The notes under the pieces were generated by a model. That model saw only the letters and a list, made by a program, of their open reading frames with translations. It had not been told where the DNA came from and ran no database searches. From Pseudomonas matsuisoli (GTDB taxonomy: Bacteria; Pseudomonadota; Gammaproteobacteria; Pseudomonadales; Pseudomonadaceae), in assembly GCF_014647635.1 (NCBI RefSeq), contig NZ_BMPO01000004.1, positions 310,001 to 374,000 on the forward strand: 64,000 nucleotides of DNA. Reading direction: 5' to 3'. The first letter of the stretch is position 1. Each line of letters begins with the position of its first letter. Below, piece by piece: positions 34,935 through 44,528 of the stretch. The position numbers and the translations under genes are program-made.

Positions 34935-36380
34935 ATGGTGCAAGACAGCCTCTATCTACTGGGTTACCTCGCCTTAACGATCCAACTGCTCGGGTTGATC
35001 GCTGCGGCTCATGCCGTGTTTTCCGTGCGTACCTCTCAGGGAGCGATTGCTTGGGCGATCTCCCTTGTGTTCATGCCCTACCTCACGCTATTGCCCTATC
35101 TCGTCTTCGGGCGCAGCCAGTACGACGCTTATATTCGGTCTCGTCGGCGGGCCAATCGGCAAATGCGTGACGCGATGGCGGCCCTCGATTGGCGACCCTG
35201 GATCGAAGAGGCGCTGGCCGTCTCGGACTCCCAGGAGCAGCCGCATCCATTCCGCCCATTCGCCAAATTGACCGGCGTACCCAGCCTTGCCGGCAACAGC
35301 GTTCGGCTGCTGGTAAATGGGACCGAGACCTTCGATGCAATCCTCGAGGCGATAGCCAAGGCCCAGAATGTCGTGCTCGTCCAATTCTTCATCGTCCACG
35401 ATGACCGCATCGGACGACGACTGCATGCGGCCTTGAGCGAGCGGGCCGCAGCGGGTGTCGCGGTCTATCTCCTATACGACAGCATCGGCAGCCATGCCTT
35501 GTCACAGCGCTACGTGGACGAACTCCGTGAAGCTGGCGTGCATGTGCGCGGGTTCTCGGCACGCGGCGGCTTCATCAATCGGTTTCAACTCAACTTCCGC
35601 AACCACCGCAAGATCGTCGTCATCGACGGGCAGGTAGGGTTCGTGGGTGGGCACAACGTGGGCGATGAGTACCTTGGCGGTAAGCCGAAGCTGTCTCCAT
35701 GGCGTGACACGCACATCGAACTCCGCGGCCCGGTGCTGGCCTGCTTGCAGGAATCGTTCGCCGAGGACTGGTACTGGGCTGCGCGCAAGTTGCCGCCGCT
35801 ACTACTGCCCGAAGCCTATGCCGAGCAGGACGACATGGTGTGTCAGGTGGTGTGCAGCGGGCCGGCGGACGAGGCGGAAACCGGATCGCTGTTCTTCGTG
35901 CAGGCGATCAACACCGCACTGGAGCGCGTCTGGATCACCAGTCCTTATTTCGTACCGGACGAAGCGGTGTTCTCGGCCTTGCGCCTCGCCGTGCTGCGCG
36001 GCGTGGACGTGCGCCTGTTGCTGCCGTCGCGCCCGGACCATCGCATCGTCTATGCCGCCTCCAGTCTCTACGCTCTGGAAATCGCTCGCGTTGGCGTGCG
36101 CGTGTTCCGCTATCAGCCAGGCTTCCTGCACCAGAAGGTGGTGCTGGTGGACGACGAGATCGCCGCCGTGGGCAGCGCCAATCTCGACAACCGCTCGTTC
36201 CGCCTGAATTTCGAGGTGATGGTCCTGACGGCAGACAAGACCTTCGCCGACAGCGTAGCGCGCATGCTCGAAGATGATTTCGCTCAATCCGTCGAGGTCG
36301 ACCCCGAAGACGATCCCAAGCCGGCGCGTATCCAACAGCTGGGCATGCGGGTGGCGCGGCTGGTGGCGCCGGTGTTGTAG
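34935..36380 (+). CDS. cls: Cardiolipin synthase (phospholipase D family)
   Basis: A 481-residue inner-membrane enzyme that condenses phosphatidylglycerol to cardiolipin. Two N-terminal membrane helices (about 8-28 and 37-57) are followed by two HKD motifs: NHRKIVVID with H224, and LHQKVVLVD with H399, each followed by a GG/GSxN segment ([13 protein letters not shown]). The length matches ClsA. The ribosome site is weak. It stands alone between the CHAD gene and ppnN. Confidence 0.94.
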   Translation: MVQDSLYLLGYLALTIQLLGLIAAAHAVFSVRTSQGAIAWAISLVFMPYLTLLPYLVFGRSQYDAYIRSRRRANRQMRDAMAALDWRPWIEEALAVSDSQEQPHPFRPFAKLTGVPSLAGNSVRLLVNGTETFDAILEAIAKAQNVVLVQFFIVHDDRIGRRLHAALSERAAAGVAVYLLYDSIGSHALSQRYVDELREAGVHVRGFSARGGFINRFQLNFRNHRKIVVIDGQVGFVGGHNVGDEYLGGKPKLSPWRDTHIELRGPVLACLQESFAEDWYWAARKLPPLLLPEAYAEQDDMVCQVVCSGPADEAETGSLFFVQAINTALERVWITSPYFVPDEAVFSALRLAVLRGVDVRLLLPSRPDHRIVYAASSLYALEIARVGVRVFRYQPGFLHQKVVLVDDEIAAVGSANLDNRSFRLNFEVMVLTADKTFADSVARMLEDDFAQSVEVDPEDDPKPARIQQLGMRVARLVAPVL

Positions 36381-36416
36381 CCATTGAACAAACAGTGGCT
36401 TCTAGCACCCGATTAC

Positions 36417-36437
36417 GCGGATTGGCATCCGCCCTAC
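36417..36437. repeat. Short GCGGAT...ATCCGCCCTAC palindrome
   Basis: GCGGAT / ATCCGC around TGGC, then CCTAC; related to the GTAGGGCGGGTTCCATCCGCCCTAC element at 62561-62585. A further GTAGACCGGGTGCC / GGTGCCAACCC remnant follows to about 36461. Confidence 0.5.
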
Positions 36438-36621
36438 GTGTAGACCGGGTGCCAACCCGCGAATGACGCTCTTCTGGAAGGCTACCGACACTTACTCCAG
36501 TTGCATCCTGACCGTCGAAGGAGTCGAATGGCTGTCATACGTATTACCCGGAGGCCTGCCTGCCGCCGGCTCTGCAACCTGCGACTGTTTCCAAGCCGTC
36601 GTCGCGATGATGAGATAGCCA

Positions 36622-37995
36622 ATGTCACTACGTAACACCATCAATGCGTCCGTATCGCCGAAAGGCAGCCTCGAAACCCTCTCCCAGCGTGAAGTGCTAC
36701 AACTCCGCGAAACCGGAACCGGCAGTCTCTATTCCCTGTTTCGCCAGTGCGCCCTGGCGATCCTCAACACCGGTTCGCACAGCGACAACGCGAAAACGAT
36801 TCTCGAGGCCTATCCCGACTTCGAAGTGAAGATCCACCAGCAGGACCGGGGTATTCGTCTGGAGCTGCTCAATGCCCCGGCGGACGCCTTCGTCGATGGC
36901 GAGATGATCGCCAGTACCCGGGAAATGCTCTTCAGCGCCTTGCGCGATATCGTCTACACGCAAAGCGAACTGGAAAACAAACGTGTCGACGTCGAGACCT
37001 CCAGCGGCCTCACCGACTATGTTTTCCACCTGCTGCGTAACGCCCGCACCCTGCGCGCGGGCGTCGAGCCGAAAATGGTCGTTTGTTGGGGTGGCCACTC
37101 CATCAGCACCGAGGAATACAAGTACACCAAGAAGGTCGGGCATGAACTTGGCTTGCGCGCGCTGGACGTTTGTACCGGCTGCGGTCCCGGCGTGATGAAG
37201 GGGCCCATGAAAGGCGCCACCATTTCCCACGCCAAACAGCGCATCACCGGCGCCCGTTATTTGGGCCTTACCGAGCCTGGCATCATTGCCGCGGAAGCAC
37301 CGAATCCCATCGTCAATGAGCTGGTGATCCTGCCGGACATCGAGAAGCGCCTTGAGGCGTTCGTGCGAGTCGGGCACGGCATCATCATCTTCCCGGGCGG
37401 TGCCGGTACGGCAGAGGAATTTTTGTATCTGCTGGGCATTCTGATGCACCCGGACAATCGGGACCTGCCGTTCCCATTGATCTTGACCGGGCCACAAAGC
37501 TCAGCGCCCTATTTGCTGCAGCTACATGAGTTCATTGGCGCAACGCTCGGCGCCGAAGCCCAGCAGCGCTATGTCCTCATTACCAACGATCCCGCCGAGG
37601 TTGCCCGGCAGATGGCCGCGGGGATCAAGGCGGTGAAGCAGTTCCGGCGCGAGCGCAACGACGCGTTCCACTTCAACTGGTTGTTGAAAATCGACGGCAG
37701 CTTCCAGCACCCCTTCGAGCCGACCCACGCCAACATGGCGAGCCTCAACCTGACGCGCAATCAGCCAATGCACGAGCTGGCCGCGAACCTGCGCCGCGCG
37801 TTCTCCGGCATCGTTGCCGGTAACGTGAAGGCACATGGGATTCAATTGATCGAAGAGCACGGGCCCTACGAGCTACGCGGTGAGAAAGGCATCATGGATC
37901 CGCTCGATCGCCTCTTGCAGGCCTTCGTCGAGCAGCACCGCATGAAGTTGCCCGGCGGCTCGGCCTACGTGCCGTGTTATCGCGTGGTGAGCTAG
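36622..37995 (+). CDS. ppnN: Pyrimidine/purine nucleotide 5'-monophosphate nucleosidase PpnN
   Basis: A 457-residue cytoplasmic enzyme that cleaves nucleoside monophosphates to base and ribose 5-phosphate; the E. coli orthologue (YgdH) is stimulated by (p)ppGpp. The N-terminal extension (about 1-140) is typical of PpnN. The lysine-decarboxylase-like fold follows, with CTGCGPGVMKGPM near 189-201 and the active-site PGGAGTAEE at about 258-266. It is preceded by the cls gene on the same strand with a 241-base gap. It lies in the same window as spoT but is not linked to it. Confidence 0.93.
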   Translation: MSLRNTINASVSPKGSLETLSQREVLQLRETGTGSLYSLFRQCALAILNTGSHSDNAKTILEAYPDFEVKIHQQDRGIRLELLNAPADAFVDGEMIASTREMLFSALRDIVYTQSELENKRVDVETSSGLTDYVFHLLRNARTLRAGVEPKMVVCWGGHSISTEEYKYTKKVGHELGLRALDVCTGCGPGVMKGPMKGATISHAKQRITGARYLGLTEPGIIAAEAPNPIVNELVILPDIEKRLEAFVRVGHGIIIFPGGAGTAEEFLYLLGILMHPDNRDLPFPLILTGPQSSAPYLLQLHEFIGATLGAEAQQRYVLITNDPAEVARQMAAGIKAVKQFRRERNDAFHFNWLLKIDGSFQHPFEPTHANMASLNLTRNQPMHELAANLRRAFSGIVAGNVKAHGIQLIEEHGPYELRGEKGIMDPLDRLLQAFVEQHRMKLPGGSAYVPCYRVVS

Positions 37996-38006
37996 GGGCG
38001 TCCGAC

Positions 38007-38146
38007 GGGTGGAAAAGGCTTCGCCGTTTTCCACCCTACGTTCAGGCCGGATCCCACCGGTAAGCGTTTTGGATGTTGTGTGGGACGTCGAGCCAGCGCC
38101 GGAGCGGAGAAGCAGGGTGGATAACCCGCGAAGCGGTTATCCACCG
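38007..38146. repeat. Two GGGTGGA palindromes
   Basis: 38007-38039 (GGGTGGAAAAGGC / GCCGTTTTCCACCC) and 38114-38146 (GGGTGGATAACC / GGTTATCCACC), the same family as 5488-5569. They lie between ppnN and the convergent dehydratase gene and may end transcription from both sides. Confidence 0.75.
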
Positions 38147-38220
38147 AAAGTTTTTAGGGCTATTTGCGCCCGATCCAAGAGCATGGGCCCTCTGAGCAGC
38201 CTGCGATACTGCAGCATCGA

Positions 38221-39378
38221 TTAAGGCCGTCGGCCAAACGCAGCCTTGGCCACCGTCCATCCATCAAGCTGCTCATGCAGTGTGAACCCCAGGCCTGGTC
38301 GGGCGGGCACGATCATGTGGCCATCGCGGATTTCCAAACGCTCGTTGAACGCCGGTTCAAGCCATTCGAAATGCTCGACCCAGGTCTGATGCTCGTAAGC
38401 GGCCGCCAGGTGCAGGTGGATCTCCATGACAAAGTGCGGCGCCAGGATCATGCCGCGGCTCTCGGCGAGGGTCGCCACCTTGAGGAAGGGCGTGATGCCG
38501 CCCACGCGTGGCGCATCATGCATCAGCACATCGACGGCGCCAGCGTGTACGTAGGCGTTCACCTCCGCTGCGCTCACGAGCATTTCGCCGGTACCCACCG
38601 GGGTGTCCAAGGCCGCTGAAAGCAGCGCATGACCCTCGATGTCGTAGGCATCCAACGGCTCCTCGATCCATTGCAGGTCGAATTGCTCGAGTGCGCGACC
38701 CATGCGCATGGCGGTGGTGCGGTCCCATTGCTGATTGACGTCCACCATGAGCGGTGTCTCATCGCCGAGTGCTCTGCGCAGCGCTTCGACGCGAGCCAGG
38801 TCCACCTTACGATCGGGGTGACCGACTTTCATTTTTACCCCGCCGATCCCTCGCGCCAACGAGGCCTGCGCCTTCTCGATGATCTCCTCCACCGACGCCT
38901 GGAGGTAACCGCCTGAGGTGTTGTAACACCGCACGCTCTCGCGATGCGCGCCCAGCAGTTTCGCCAGTGGCAAACCGGCGCGGCGAGCTTTCAGATCCCA
39001 CAGCGCGGTATCGAACGCCGCAATTGCCTGGGTCGATACACCGCTTCGGCCTACTGACGCGCCGGCCCAGGCCAACATGCTCCACAACCGCGAAATATCG
39101 TTCGGGTCTTCACCGATCAGCAGCGGGGCGACTTCGCTAGCAAAGGCGAATTGCGCCGAGGCGCCGGCGCGCAAGGTGTAGCTGAATCCAAGCCCCTGTA
39201 CACCTTGCTCGGTTTCTATCTCCGCAAATAACAAGGCGACATCGGCGAGCGCTTTTTGTCGCCCTGTCAGCACTTTGGCATCGCTGACGGCGGACTTCAG
39301 CGGGAGGTTCACTGAGCGCAGTTGGATGCGCGCAATACGGTCTCGGGTAATCGATTGGTTGTGCAGGGCAGACTTCAT
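38221..39378 (-). CDS. Mandelate racemase/muconate lactonizing family enzyme (talarate/galactarate dehydratase-like)
   Basis: A 385-residue enolase-superfamily enzyme. The N-terminal capping domain is followed by a TIM barrel with KxK in GVKMKVG (about 184-190), metal ligands in LMVDVNQQW, IEEPL and GTGEML, and a His in LAPHFVMEIH. This is the mandelate-racemase subgroup layout; the His and overall pattern suggest a sugar-acid dehydratase such as talarate/galactarate dehydratase (inference). The ATG at 39378 has GGAAC upstream and is preferred to one 39 bases earlier. It is divergent from a LysR regulator that probably controls it. Confidence 0.85.
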   Translation of the reverse strand: MKSALHNQSITRDRIARIQLRSVNLPLKSAVSDAKVLTGRQKALADVALLFAEIETEQGVQGLGFSYTLRAGASAQFAFASEVAPLLIGEDPNDISRLWSMLAWAGASVGRSGVSTQAIAAFDTALWDLKARRAGLPLAKLLGAHRESVRCYNTSGGYLQASVEEIIEKAQASLARGIGGVKMKVGHPDRKVDLARVEALRRALGDETPLMVDVNQQWDRTTAMRMGRALEQFDLQWIEEPLDAYDIEGHALLSAALDTPVGTGEMLVSAAEVNAYVHAGAVDVLMHDAPRVGGITPFLKVATLAESRGMILAPHFVMEIHLHLAAAYEHQTWVEHFEWLEPAFNERLEIRDGHMIVPARPGLGFTLHEQLDGWTVAKAAFGRRP

Positions 39379-39480
39379 AAGGGTTCCGATTGTTGGCCTT
39401 GTTCTGGAACCGATCATAGACAGCCGAATTTATGCGGGTCTAATCTAAAGTCTCACGGGATTTATGCAGTGATTGAATAG

Positions 39481-40371
39481 ATGTTTGATCTTGCTCAGCT
39501 TCGTTGTTTTACCGCAGTGGCCACCGAGTTGAACTTCAGCCGCGCGGCGCGACGTTTGAACATGACGCAACCGCCCCTGAGCCGGCAGGTGCAACTGCTG
39601 GAGCATCAACTCGGCGTCGAGCTGTTCAGCCGTAACACGCGAAGCGTTGCGCTGACCGCTGCCGGTCGCGCGTTCTTCGTCGAGGCGCAAAGCTTGCTCG
39701 AGCGGGCGGAACTGGCCGCGCTATCGGCCCGACGTTTTGCCCAGGGCGACATCGGTACGGTGTCAGTCGGCTTCGTTCCTAGCGCGATTTATGAGTTCCT
39801 GCCGCGCGTCATTGCCGATACCAAGGCGCGCCAGCCCGATATCCACATATCGCTCGCGGAAATGAACACGTACGAACAACACGAGGCCTTGGCCTCGCGC
39901 CGTATCGACCTGGGGATCGTACGCTCGACATTGCGGCAGTCAGCGGTCTCCAGCGAGTGCCTGGTACGTGAGCCGTTCGTGCTGGCGATGCCCGCTTTCC
40001 ATCCGCTCGCCAGTAGTGGGTCCATCGGCCTGGATGATCTGGAAGGGGAAGCGTTCATCATGTACTCACATTCGGCCTACCAGCCCTTCAACGAGTTGCT
40101 CACAGGGATGTTCAGGTCGGCGCAGATCACCCCAAACTACGTCCAGTGGTTGGGCTCGACTTTGACGATTCTCGCCCTGGTCAACACCGGAATGGCGATC
40201 GCGCTGGTGCCCAAGAGCGCGGCAACGATTCGCTTCGAAAGCGTTAAATTTCGTGAGATTGACCTAGGGGAGGGGATACGAAGCGAACTCCACTTGATAT
40301 GGCGCAGCGATAATGACAATCCCGCCTTCCTGACCATGCTAGATGCTATTCGTCGCGCGGTACCCCGGTGA
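39481..40371 (+). CDS. LysR-family transcriptional regulator
   Basis: A 296-residue regulator. The N-terminal helix-turn-helix MFDLAQLRCFTAVATELNFS continues ARRLNMTQPPLSRQVQLLE (residues about 1-45), and an effector-binding domain spans about 90-290. The divergent partner is the enolase-superfamily gene, 102 bases away, the usual geometry for a LysR protein and its target. The likely inducer is the sugar-acid substrate (inference). The gene ends before a pair of overlapping hairpins. Confidence 0.92.
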   Translation: MFDLAQLRCFTAVATELNFSRAARRLNMTQPPLSRQVQLLEHQLGVELFSRNTRSVALTAAGRAFFVEAQSLLERAELAALSARRFAQGDIGTVSVGFVPSAIYEFLPRVIADTKARQPDIHISLAEMNTYEQHEALASRRIDLGIVRSTLRQSAVSSECLVREPFVLAMPAFHPLASSGSIGLDDLEGEAFIMYSHSAYQPFNELLTGMFRSAQITPNYVQWLGSTLTILALVNTGMAIALVPKSAATIRFESVKFREIDLGEGIRSELHLIWRSDNDNPAFLTMLDAIRRAVPR

Positions 40372-40402
40372 CACTCCTGACAGGTTCGCTGCAGTAAAGG
40401 TA

Positions 40403-40434
40403 GAACCCTCTTAATGAGGGTTCCACGTGGAACC
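40403..40434. terminator. Overlapping alternative hairpins between convergent genes
   Basis: GAACCCTC-TTAAT-GAGGGTTC (40403-40423) overlaps the perfect 16-base palindrome GGTTCCACGTGGAACC (40419-40434). The two stems share bases 40419-40423 and cannot form fully together. Position between the convergent LysR and receptor genes suits a bidirectional terminator, although no long T-run follows. Confidence 0.6.
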
Positions 40435-40455
40435 ATGAGAACGGTAAACAGTGGA

Positions 40456-42849
40456 TCAGAAATCGTAGCGGGCGCTCACGGTGAAGTCTCGGGGGTCACC
40501 CCAGGTATAGAAGAGTCCCTGGGCGTTGAAATTGGTAACGCCGGAGAAATACCTCTTGTCGAAGACGTTGTTCACGTTGCCCGATACGCTCAAATGTTCA
40601 TCGATTTGATAGCGGCTCATAAGATCGAGCAGCCAGTAACCGCTCTGTTGCAGTTTCGCCGTGTTGCGGCTTGCTGAGATGGTGCTCTGCCAGCGAGTGG
40701 CGGCGCCGACGGTCAAGCCTTCTAGCGCGCCGCCTGCAAACGCATAGGTATTGCCAAACTTGAATTGGTGCTGAGGTGTCGTGCTCGCGCTGTCGAGCGT
40801 ACTGCTGTTCATCACGTAGCTGCCTTGCGCCTGCCAACCGGGTGCCAGTTCGCCCGAGAGTTCGACTTCATAGCCTCGGCGTATGGCTCCGGCTACTGCG
40901 CGGTACGCCGTCTCACCCGAGGGCGTCAGGCCAACCGCTTCGGCCTCGTTGTCCACACGCATCCAGAAATACGCGAGGCTGGCGTTCAGGCGGCCGTCGA
41001 AGAATTCGCCCTTGGCGCCCACTTCATAGGTGAGGCCCTCCATGGGAGGCAGTGAGCTTTCGTTCAGATCCTTGCTGCTTTGCGCCTCGAAGATACTGGC
41101 GTAGCTGGTGTAGAGGGATATGTTCGGCGTGACGTCGACGACTAGGCCGGCGTAGGGCGTTACGACACCCGTTTCGCGCATGTCGTAGTTGTACCATCCG
41201 ATATCGGTGACGTCCTTTTGCTCGTAGTCCGTCACGCGCGCTCCAAGTATCACCTTGACCGGGTCGGCCGGATTGAGGCGTATCGCGCTGTAAACATAGC
41301 GGCGTTTGCGACTGAAGGTGTCGTCCGAGTAGTCAAGGCTGTGCCAGTCGAGTTGCGGGATGGCACTGCCGCCCTGGGCGTATTCGATGCCGAGTTCGCC
41401 AAGTGTGAAGCCATCACCCGAGCCCCGCCGCAAGGTCGTACGGTTTTTCGATAGCCCTGCGCCTACCAGCAGATCATGCTGGCGACCGAGTAACAGGAAC
41501 GGCCCCTGTAAATCGAGACTGACGCTTTCGTTGCGATCCTCAATGTCCTTGTAGGCACCAAGCTGCGCCTCACCGGGAAGCGCATAACGCAGGGAGCCGA
41601 TCAGCATCTCGGGGGTTTCGATGCGGTCATGGGATGCTTGCAGTTTTGCAGTCCAGCCGTTCTCAAACGTGTGTTCCAGGCGGGCAAATAGGTTCAGCGA
41701 ATCCTGTTCGTAACCAGCCCAAGGCGCCCCGATGTTGAATGAGCGTGACTGTCGAGGGACGGCATTGCCATTGCCATCAAATCCTTGGATAGGGGTCGTG
41801 CCTGCCGCACCACGTAGCGCCCGCTGCTTGTAGGTGACGCCCGCGCTCAGCAGCGTGTCCGGCGTGAGGTCGTACTCGAAGGTGCCATAGAACAGCGAAT
41901 TACGATTGGTACGGTTATCGCGGAAGCTATTGCCATCCTTGTAGGCAGCCACCATGCGCCCACGCAAATTACTATCCGCCGTGAGCGGGCCGGATACGTC
42001 AGCCTCAGTGCGATAGGTGTCCCAACTGCCGACGCCGCCTCGTACGCTGGCCTGGAAGTCCCGGGTCGGACGCTTGCGGATAAGGTTGACGGTCGCACCG
42101 TAGGCACCGTCGCCGTTAATCAGGCCAGACGAGCCTTTCAGGACCTCTACGCGATCTATGTCCGCCATGTCATCGAGGGAATACATCGTATGGCTGTTCC
42201 AGCCCCAACCACTAGTAAATTGGCGACTGCCGTCCAGCTGCAAATTCACCGTCGAGCCGCGCACGTTGAACGTTGTCGAGTCGGCCTGACGTGAAACGGT
42301 GACGCCAGGCGTTTGCTGGAGGACATCCGTCAGCGTCTCCAGGCGAAAGTCATCCATGCGCTGGCGCGTCATCACCGTCACCGACTGGGGCGTTTCCCGC
42401 AGGCTCAAGTTCAGGCCAGTGGCGGTACTCGTTGGCCCGACTTGCGTGTAGCTGCCCGTACCTTCAGTGGTAGCGCCCGAGACCGTAGTGCTGGTCACGT
42501 TCGTCGCGCCCAGCTCCAAGCCGCTGCTCTGAGGCCGACGGCTCAGCACATAAACCCCATCGCCCCGGCGTATGGCTTCGAGCCCGGAACTCGCTAGCAG
42601 GGCAGCCAGGCCTTGCTCGACGGTGTATTCGCCCTGCAGGCCTGCGGCGTTTAGCCCCTGAGTGAGCTCCGGGGCAAACAGGACGGTGATGCCGGCCTCA
42701 GCCGCGAAGCGCTTGAGCGCCTGAGTCAGCGTGCCAGCCTGGATCTGGTAATCGATGCCCTCGGCATGGCTTGCCAGCGGATAGGCCACTATAGCGCTGG
42801 CAAGCAGTGACAGCGCCAATAGCTGCGGCGCGCCTTTGGATCGTTTCAT
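40456..42849 (-). CDS. TonB-dependent siderophore receptor with STN signalling domain
   Basis: A 797-residue outer-membrane receptor of the FpvA/FecA transducer type. It has a signal peptide, then an STN domain (about 35-110: QIQAGTLTQALKRFAAEAG onward), which contacts an anti-sigma factor in the periplasm. A TonB plug with MTRQRMDDFRLETLTDVLQ follows, then a barrel ending in ...VSARYDF with terminal Phe. It takes up a ferric siderophore, probably a xenosiderophore since no synthesis genes are linked (inference). It lies downstream of fecR- and fecI-like genes and would be switched on by them. Confidence 0.92.
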   Translation of the reverse strand: MKRSKGAPQLLALSLLASAIVAYPLASHAEGIDYQIQAGTLTQALKRFAAEAGITVLFAPELTQGLNAAGLQGEYTVEQGLAALLASSGLEAIRRGDGVYVLSRRPQSSGLELGATNVTSTTVSGATTEGTGSYTQVGPTSTATGLNLSLRETPQSVTVMTRQRMDDFRLETLTDVLQQTPGVTVSRQADSTTFNVRGSTVNLQLDGSRQFTSGWGWNSHTMYSLDDMADIDRVEVLKGSSGLINGDGAYGATVNLIRKRPTRDFQASVRGGVGSWDTYRTEADVSGPLTADSNLRGRMVAAYKDGNSFRDNRTNRNSLFYGTFEYDLTPDTLLSAGVTYKQRALRGAAGTTPIQGFDGNGNAVPRQSRSFNIGAPWAGYEQDSLNLFARLEHTFENGWTAKLQASHDRIETPEMLIGSLRYALPGEAQLGAYKDIEDRNESVSLDLQGPFLLLGRQHDLLVGAGLSKNRTTLRRGSGDGFTLGELGIEYAQGGSAIPQLDWHSLDYSDDTFSRKRRYVYSAIRLNPADPVKVILGARVTDYEQKDVTDIGWYNYDMRETGVVTPYAGLVVDVTPNISLYTSYASIFEAQSSKDLNESSLPPMEGLTYEVGAKGEFFDGRLNASLAYFWMRVDNEAEAVGLTPSGETAYRAVAGAIRRGYEVELSGELAPGWQAQGSYVMNSSTLDSASTTPQHQFKFGNTYAFAGGALEGLTVGAATRWQSTISASRNTAKLQQSGYWLLDLMSRYQIDEHLSVSGNVNNVFDKRYFSGVTNFNAQGLFYTWGDPRDFTVSARYDF

Positions 42850-42940
42850 CGCATCGACATCCTGTGTGTTGGGTAGATTTCCTGTTCAGGACGTGCGAAC
42901 GGAGAAAAAGGGCCAAATCGAGGAAAAATAGAGGCGCCGA

Positions 42941-43897
42941 TCAGCGTCGGCGCAGTGTGATCCAGTAGCGCGTGCGCTGTTCGAGGGCGACCGGCAAGGT
43001 GTGCGGCAACGCCGCGAGAATGGCATCCGTATTATCGAGTTGGAACGTACCGCTGATGCGCAGGGCTGCAACATCGGGGTCGCAGCGTAGCCAACCGTGG
43101 CGGTATCGACTCAATTCGGCAATGAACTCGGAGAGTGGCAGCCCATCCGCCGCGAGCTGGCCACGTGTCCAGCTCGCGGCGAACTCATTGGCTTTCGTGT
43201 GTGGACCGATGGCGTCGCTGGAAAAGCTGACCTGCTGGCCTGCCGTGAGGGTCGCGGTCGCGCCGGTATGCGTGTGGATGCGAACGGCGCCTTCAAGCAC
43301 TGCAAGACGGGTGAGCGCGCGCTCGTCCTGACGCGCCACGGAAAAGCGTGTGCCGAGTGCCTGCATCACGCCCTGACTCGTCACTACCCGTAGCGGACGA
43401 TACGCATGCGGACCCTTGTCGGTGCCACTGTCGATCAGCAACTCGCCATGTCGCAGGTAAATCCGTCGCTCGTGGGCGGTGAAAGCCAAATCCACAGCGC
43501 TATCGGTATTGAGGAACAGCTGGCTGCCGTCGGACAACCTGTGCTCACCGCGCTCGCCGACCCCTGTGCGCATGTCCGCCAGCCAATGCTGCCGGCTTAT
43601 GGTTTGGTGGGTGAGGTAGCCAGCCGGTAGGAGTGTCGCCAATACCAGCAGCGTTTTTAGCGCATGGCGTCGCTCGCGGTTGAGTGTGCCCATTGCCAGG
43701 TCGGTCGGAAGTAACCCAAGCTTCTGTTGGACCTGCTGGACACGCTGCCAGGCACGTTCATGGTCAGGATGGGCAGTGCGCCAATGGGCGCAGGCCTGTT
43801 GATCGGTCGGCGGAACGCGCCCGGCATGCATCCGCATCAGCCAATGCGCGGCCTGGCGCGCGATATCGCGATCGATGGGGACCGTGCGCTCAGTCAT
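42941..43897 (-). CDS. FecR-family anti-sigma regulator
   Basis: A 318-residue transmembrane regulator. The N-terminal cytoplasmic DUF4880 segment (RQAAHWLMRMHAGRVPPTD...) binds the sigma factor, one membrane helix lies near 85-105, and the periplasmic FecR domain (about 115-230) includes LSDGSQLFLNTDSAVDL and LRHGELLID. It relays the ligand signal from the receptor STN domain to the sigma factor. It overlaps the upstream sigma-factor gene by one base (TGATG), so the two are co-translated. Confidence 0.92.
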   Translation of the reverse strand: MTERTVPIDRDIARQAAHWLMRMHAGRVPPTDQQACAHWRTAHPDHERAWQRVQQVQQKLGLLPTDLAMGTLNRERRHALKTLLVLATLLPAGYLTHQTISRQHWLADMRTGVGERGEHRLSDGSQLFLNTDSAVDLAFTAHERRIYLRHGELLIDSGTDKGPHAYRPLRVVTSQGVMQALGTRFSVARQDERALTRLAVLEGAVRIHTHTGATATLTAGQQVSFSSDAIGPHTKANEFAASWTRGQLAADGLPLSEFIAELSRYRHGWLRCDPDVAALRISGTFQLDNTDAILAALPHTLPVALEQRTRYWITLRRR

Positions 43898-44409
43898 CAG
43901 AACGCATCCGCGTGAAGAATGATGGTCTCGAAGGCGAGTGCCATATGGCGCTTCACCGTTCGTTCGCCAATGGCGAGCTGGCGCGCAATCTCGGCATAGC
44001 TCAGACCTTCGAGCTGCGACAACAGGAAGACCTGCCGCGCGATCGGCTTCAGGTTATCGAGCAGGGCGTCGAGTTCGAACAAGGCTTGGCGCATCTGCAG
44101 CTGCGCCTCCGGCGATATCGCGAGCAGTTCCGGTTCTCGGGCGAGCGCTTCGAGGTAAGCCGACTCGAGCGACTGCCGCCGGAAGTGATCGCAGATCAAC
44201 CGGCGCCCCACAGTGGCAAGGTATGCCCGCGGCTGCCGGAGATCAGGCGAATACCCGCTTTTACGCTGCGCTTGGAGAATGCGCACGAAGGTGTCCTGGG
44301 CGAGGTCGGCGGCCTGGGCCGAACACCCGAGGCGTTGATACAACCAATTCCGTAGCCAGCTGCCGTGAGCGCGGTAGATTTGCCCGAGTGTGTGGTCGCT
44401 CACGGTCAT
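43897..44409 (-). CDS. FecI-type ECF sigma factor
   Basis: A 170-residue extracytoplasmic-function sigma factor. The sigma-2 region spans about 8-75 (WLRNWLYQRLGCSAQAADLAQDTFVRI) and sigma-4 about 110-160 (VFLLSQLEGLSYAEIARQLAIGERTVKRHM; each quoted only as a landmark). It directs RNA polymerase to the receptor gene. A Fur-box-like site 22 bases upstream indicates iron repression. It forms an operon with the anti-sigma gene. Confidence 0.92.
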   Translation of the reverse strand: MTVSDHTLGQIYRAHGSWLRNWLYQRLGCSAQAADLAQDTFVRILQAQRKSGYSPDLRQPRAYLATVGRRLICDHFRRQSLESAYLEALAREPELLAISPEAQLQMRQALFELDALLDNLKPIARQVFLLSQLEGLSYAEIARQLAIGERTVKRHMALAFETIILHADAF

Positions 44410-44430
44410 ACGTCCTAGAAGGTGTCATTA

Positions 44431-44449
44431 GAGAATGATACTGATTCCC
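44431..44449. promoter_or_regulatory. Fur-box-like site
   Basis: GAGAATGATACTGATTCCC matches the 19-base Fur consensus at 14 of 19 positions by hand alignment. It lies between the FecI-type gene and the divergent SDR gene, so it could control both. Confidence 0.7.
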
Positions 44450-44528
44450 ATCAACGTAATGAACGTTTTGTCACATATTCATGCGGATGAACTAGGCTTC
44501 GGTCTCTCCTATCGTTCGAGGTCCTCTC

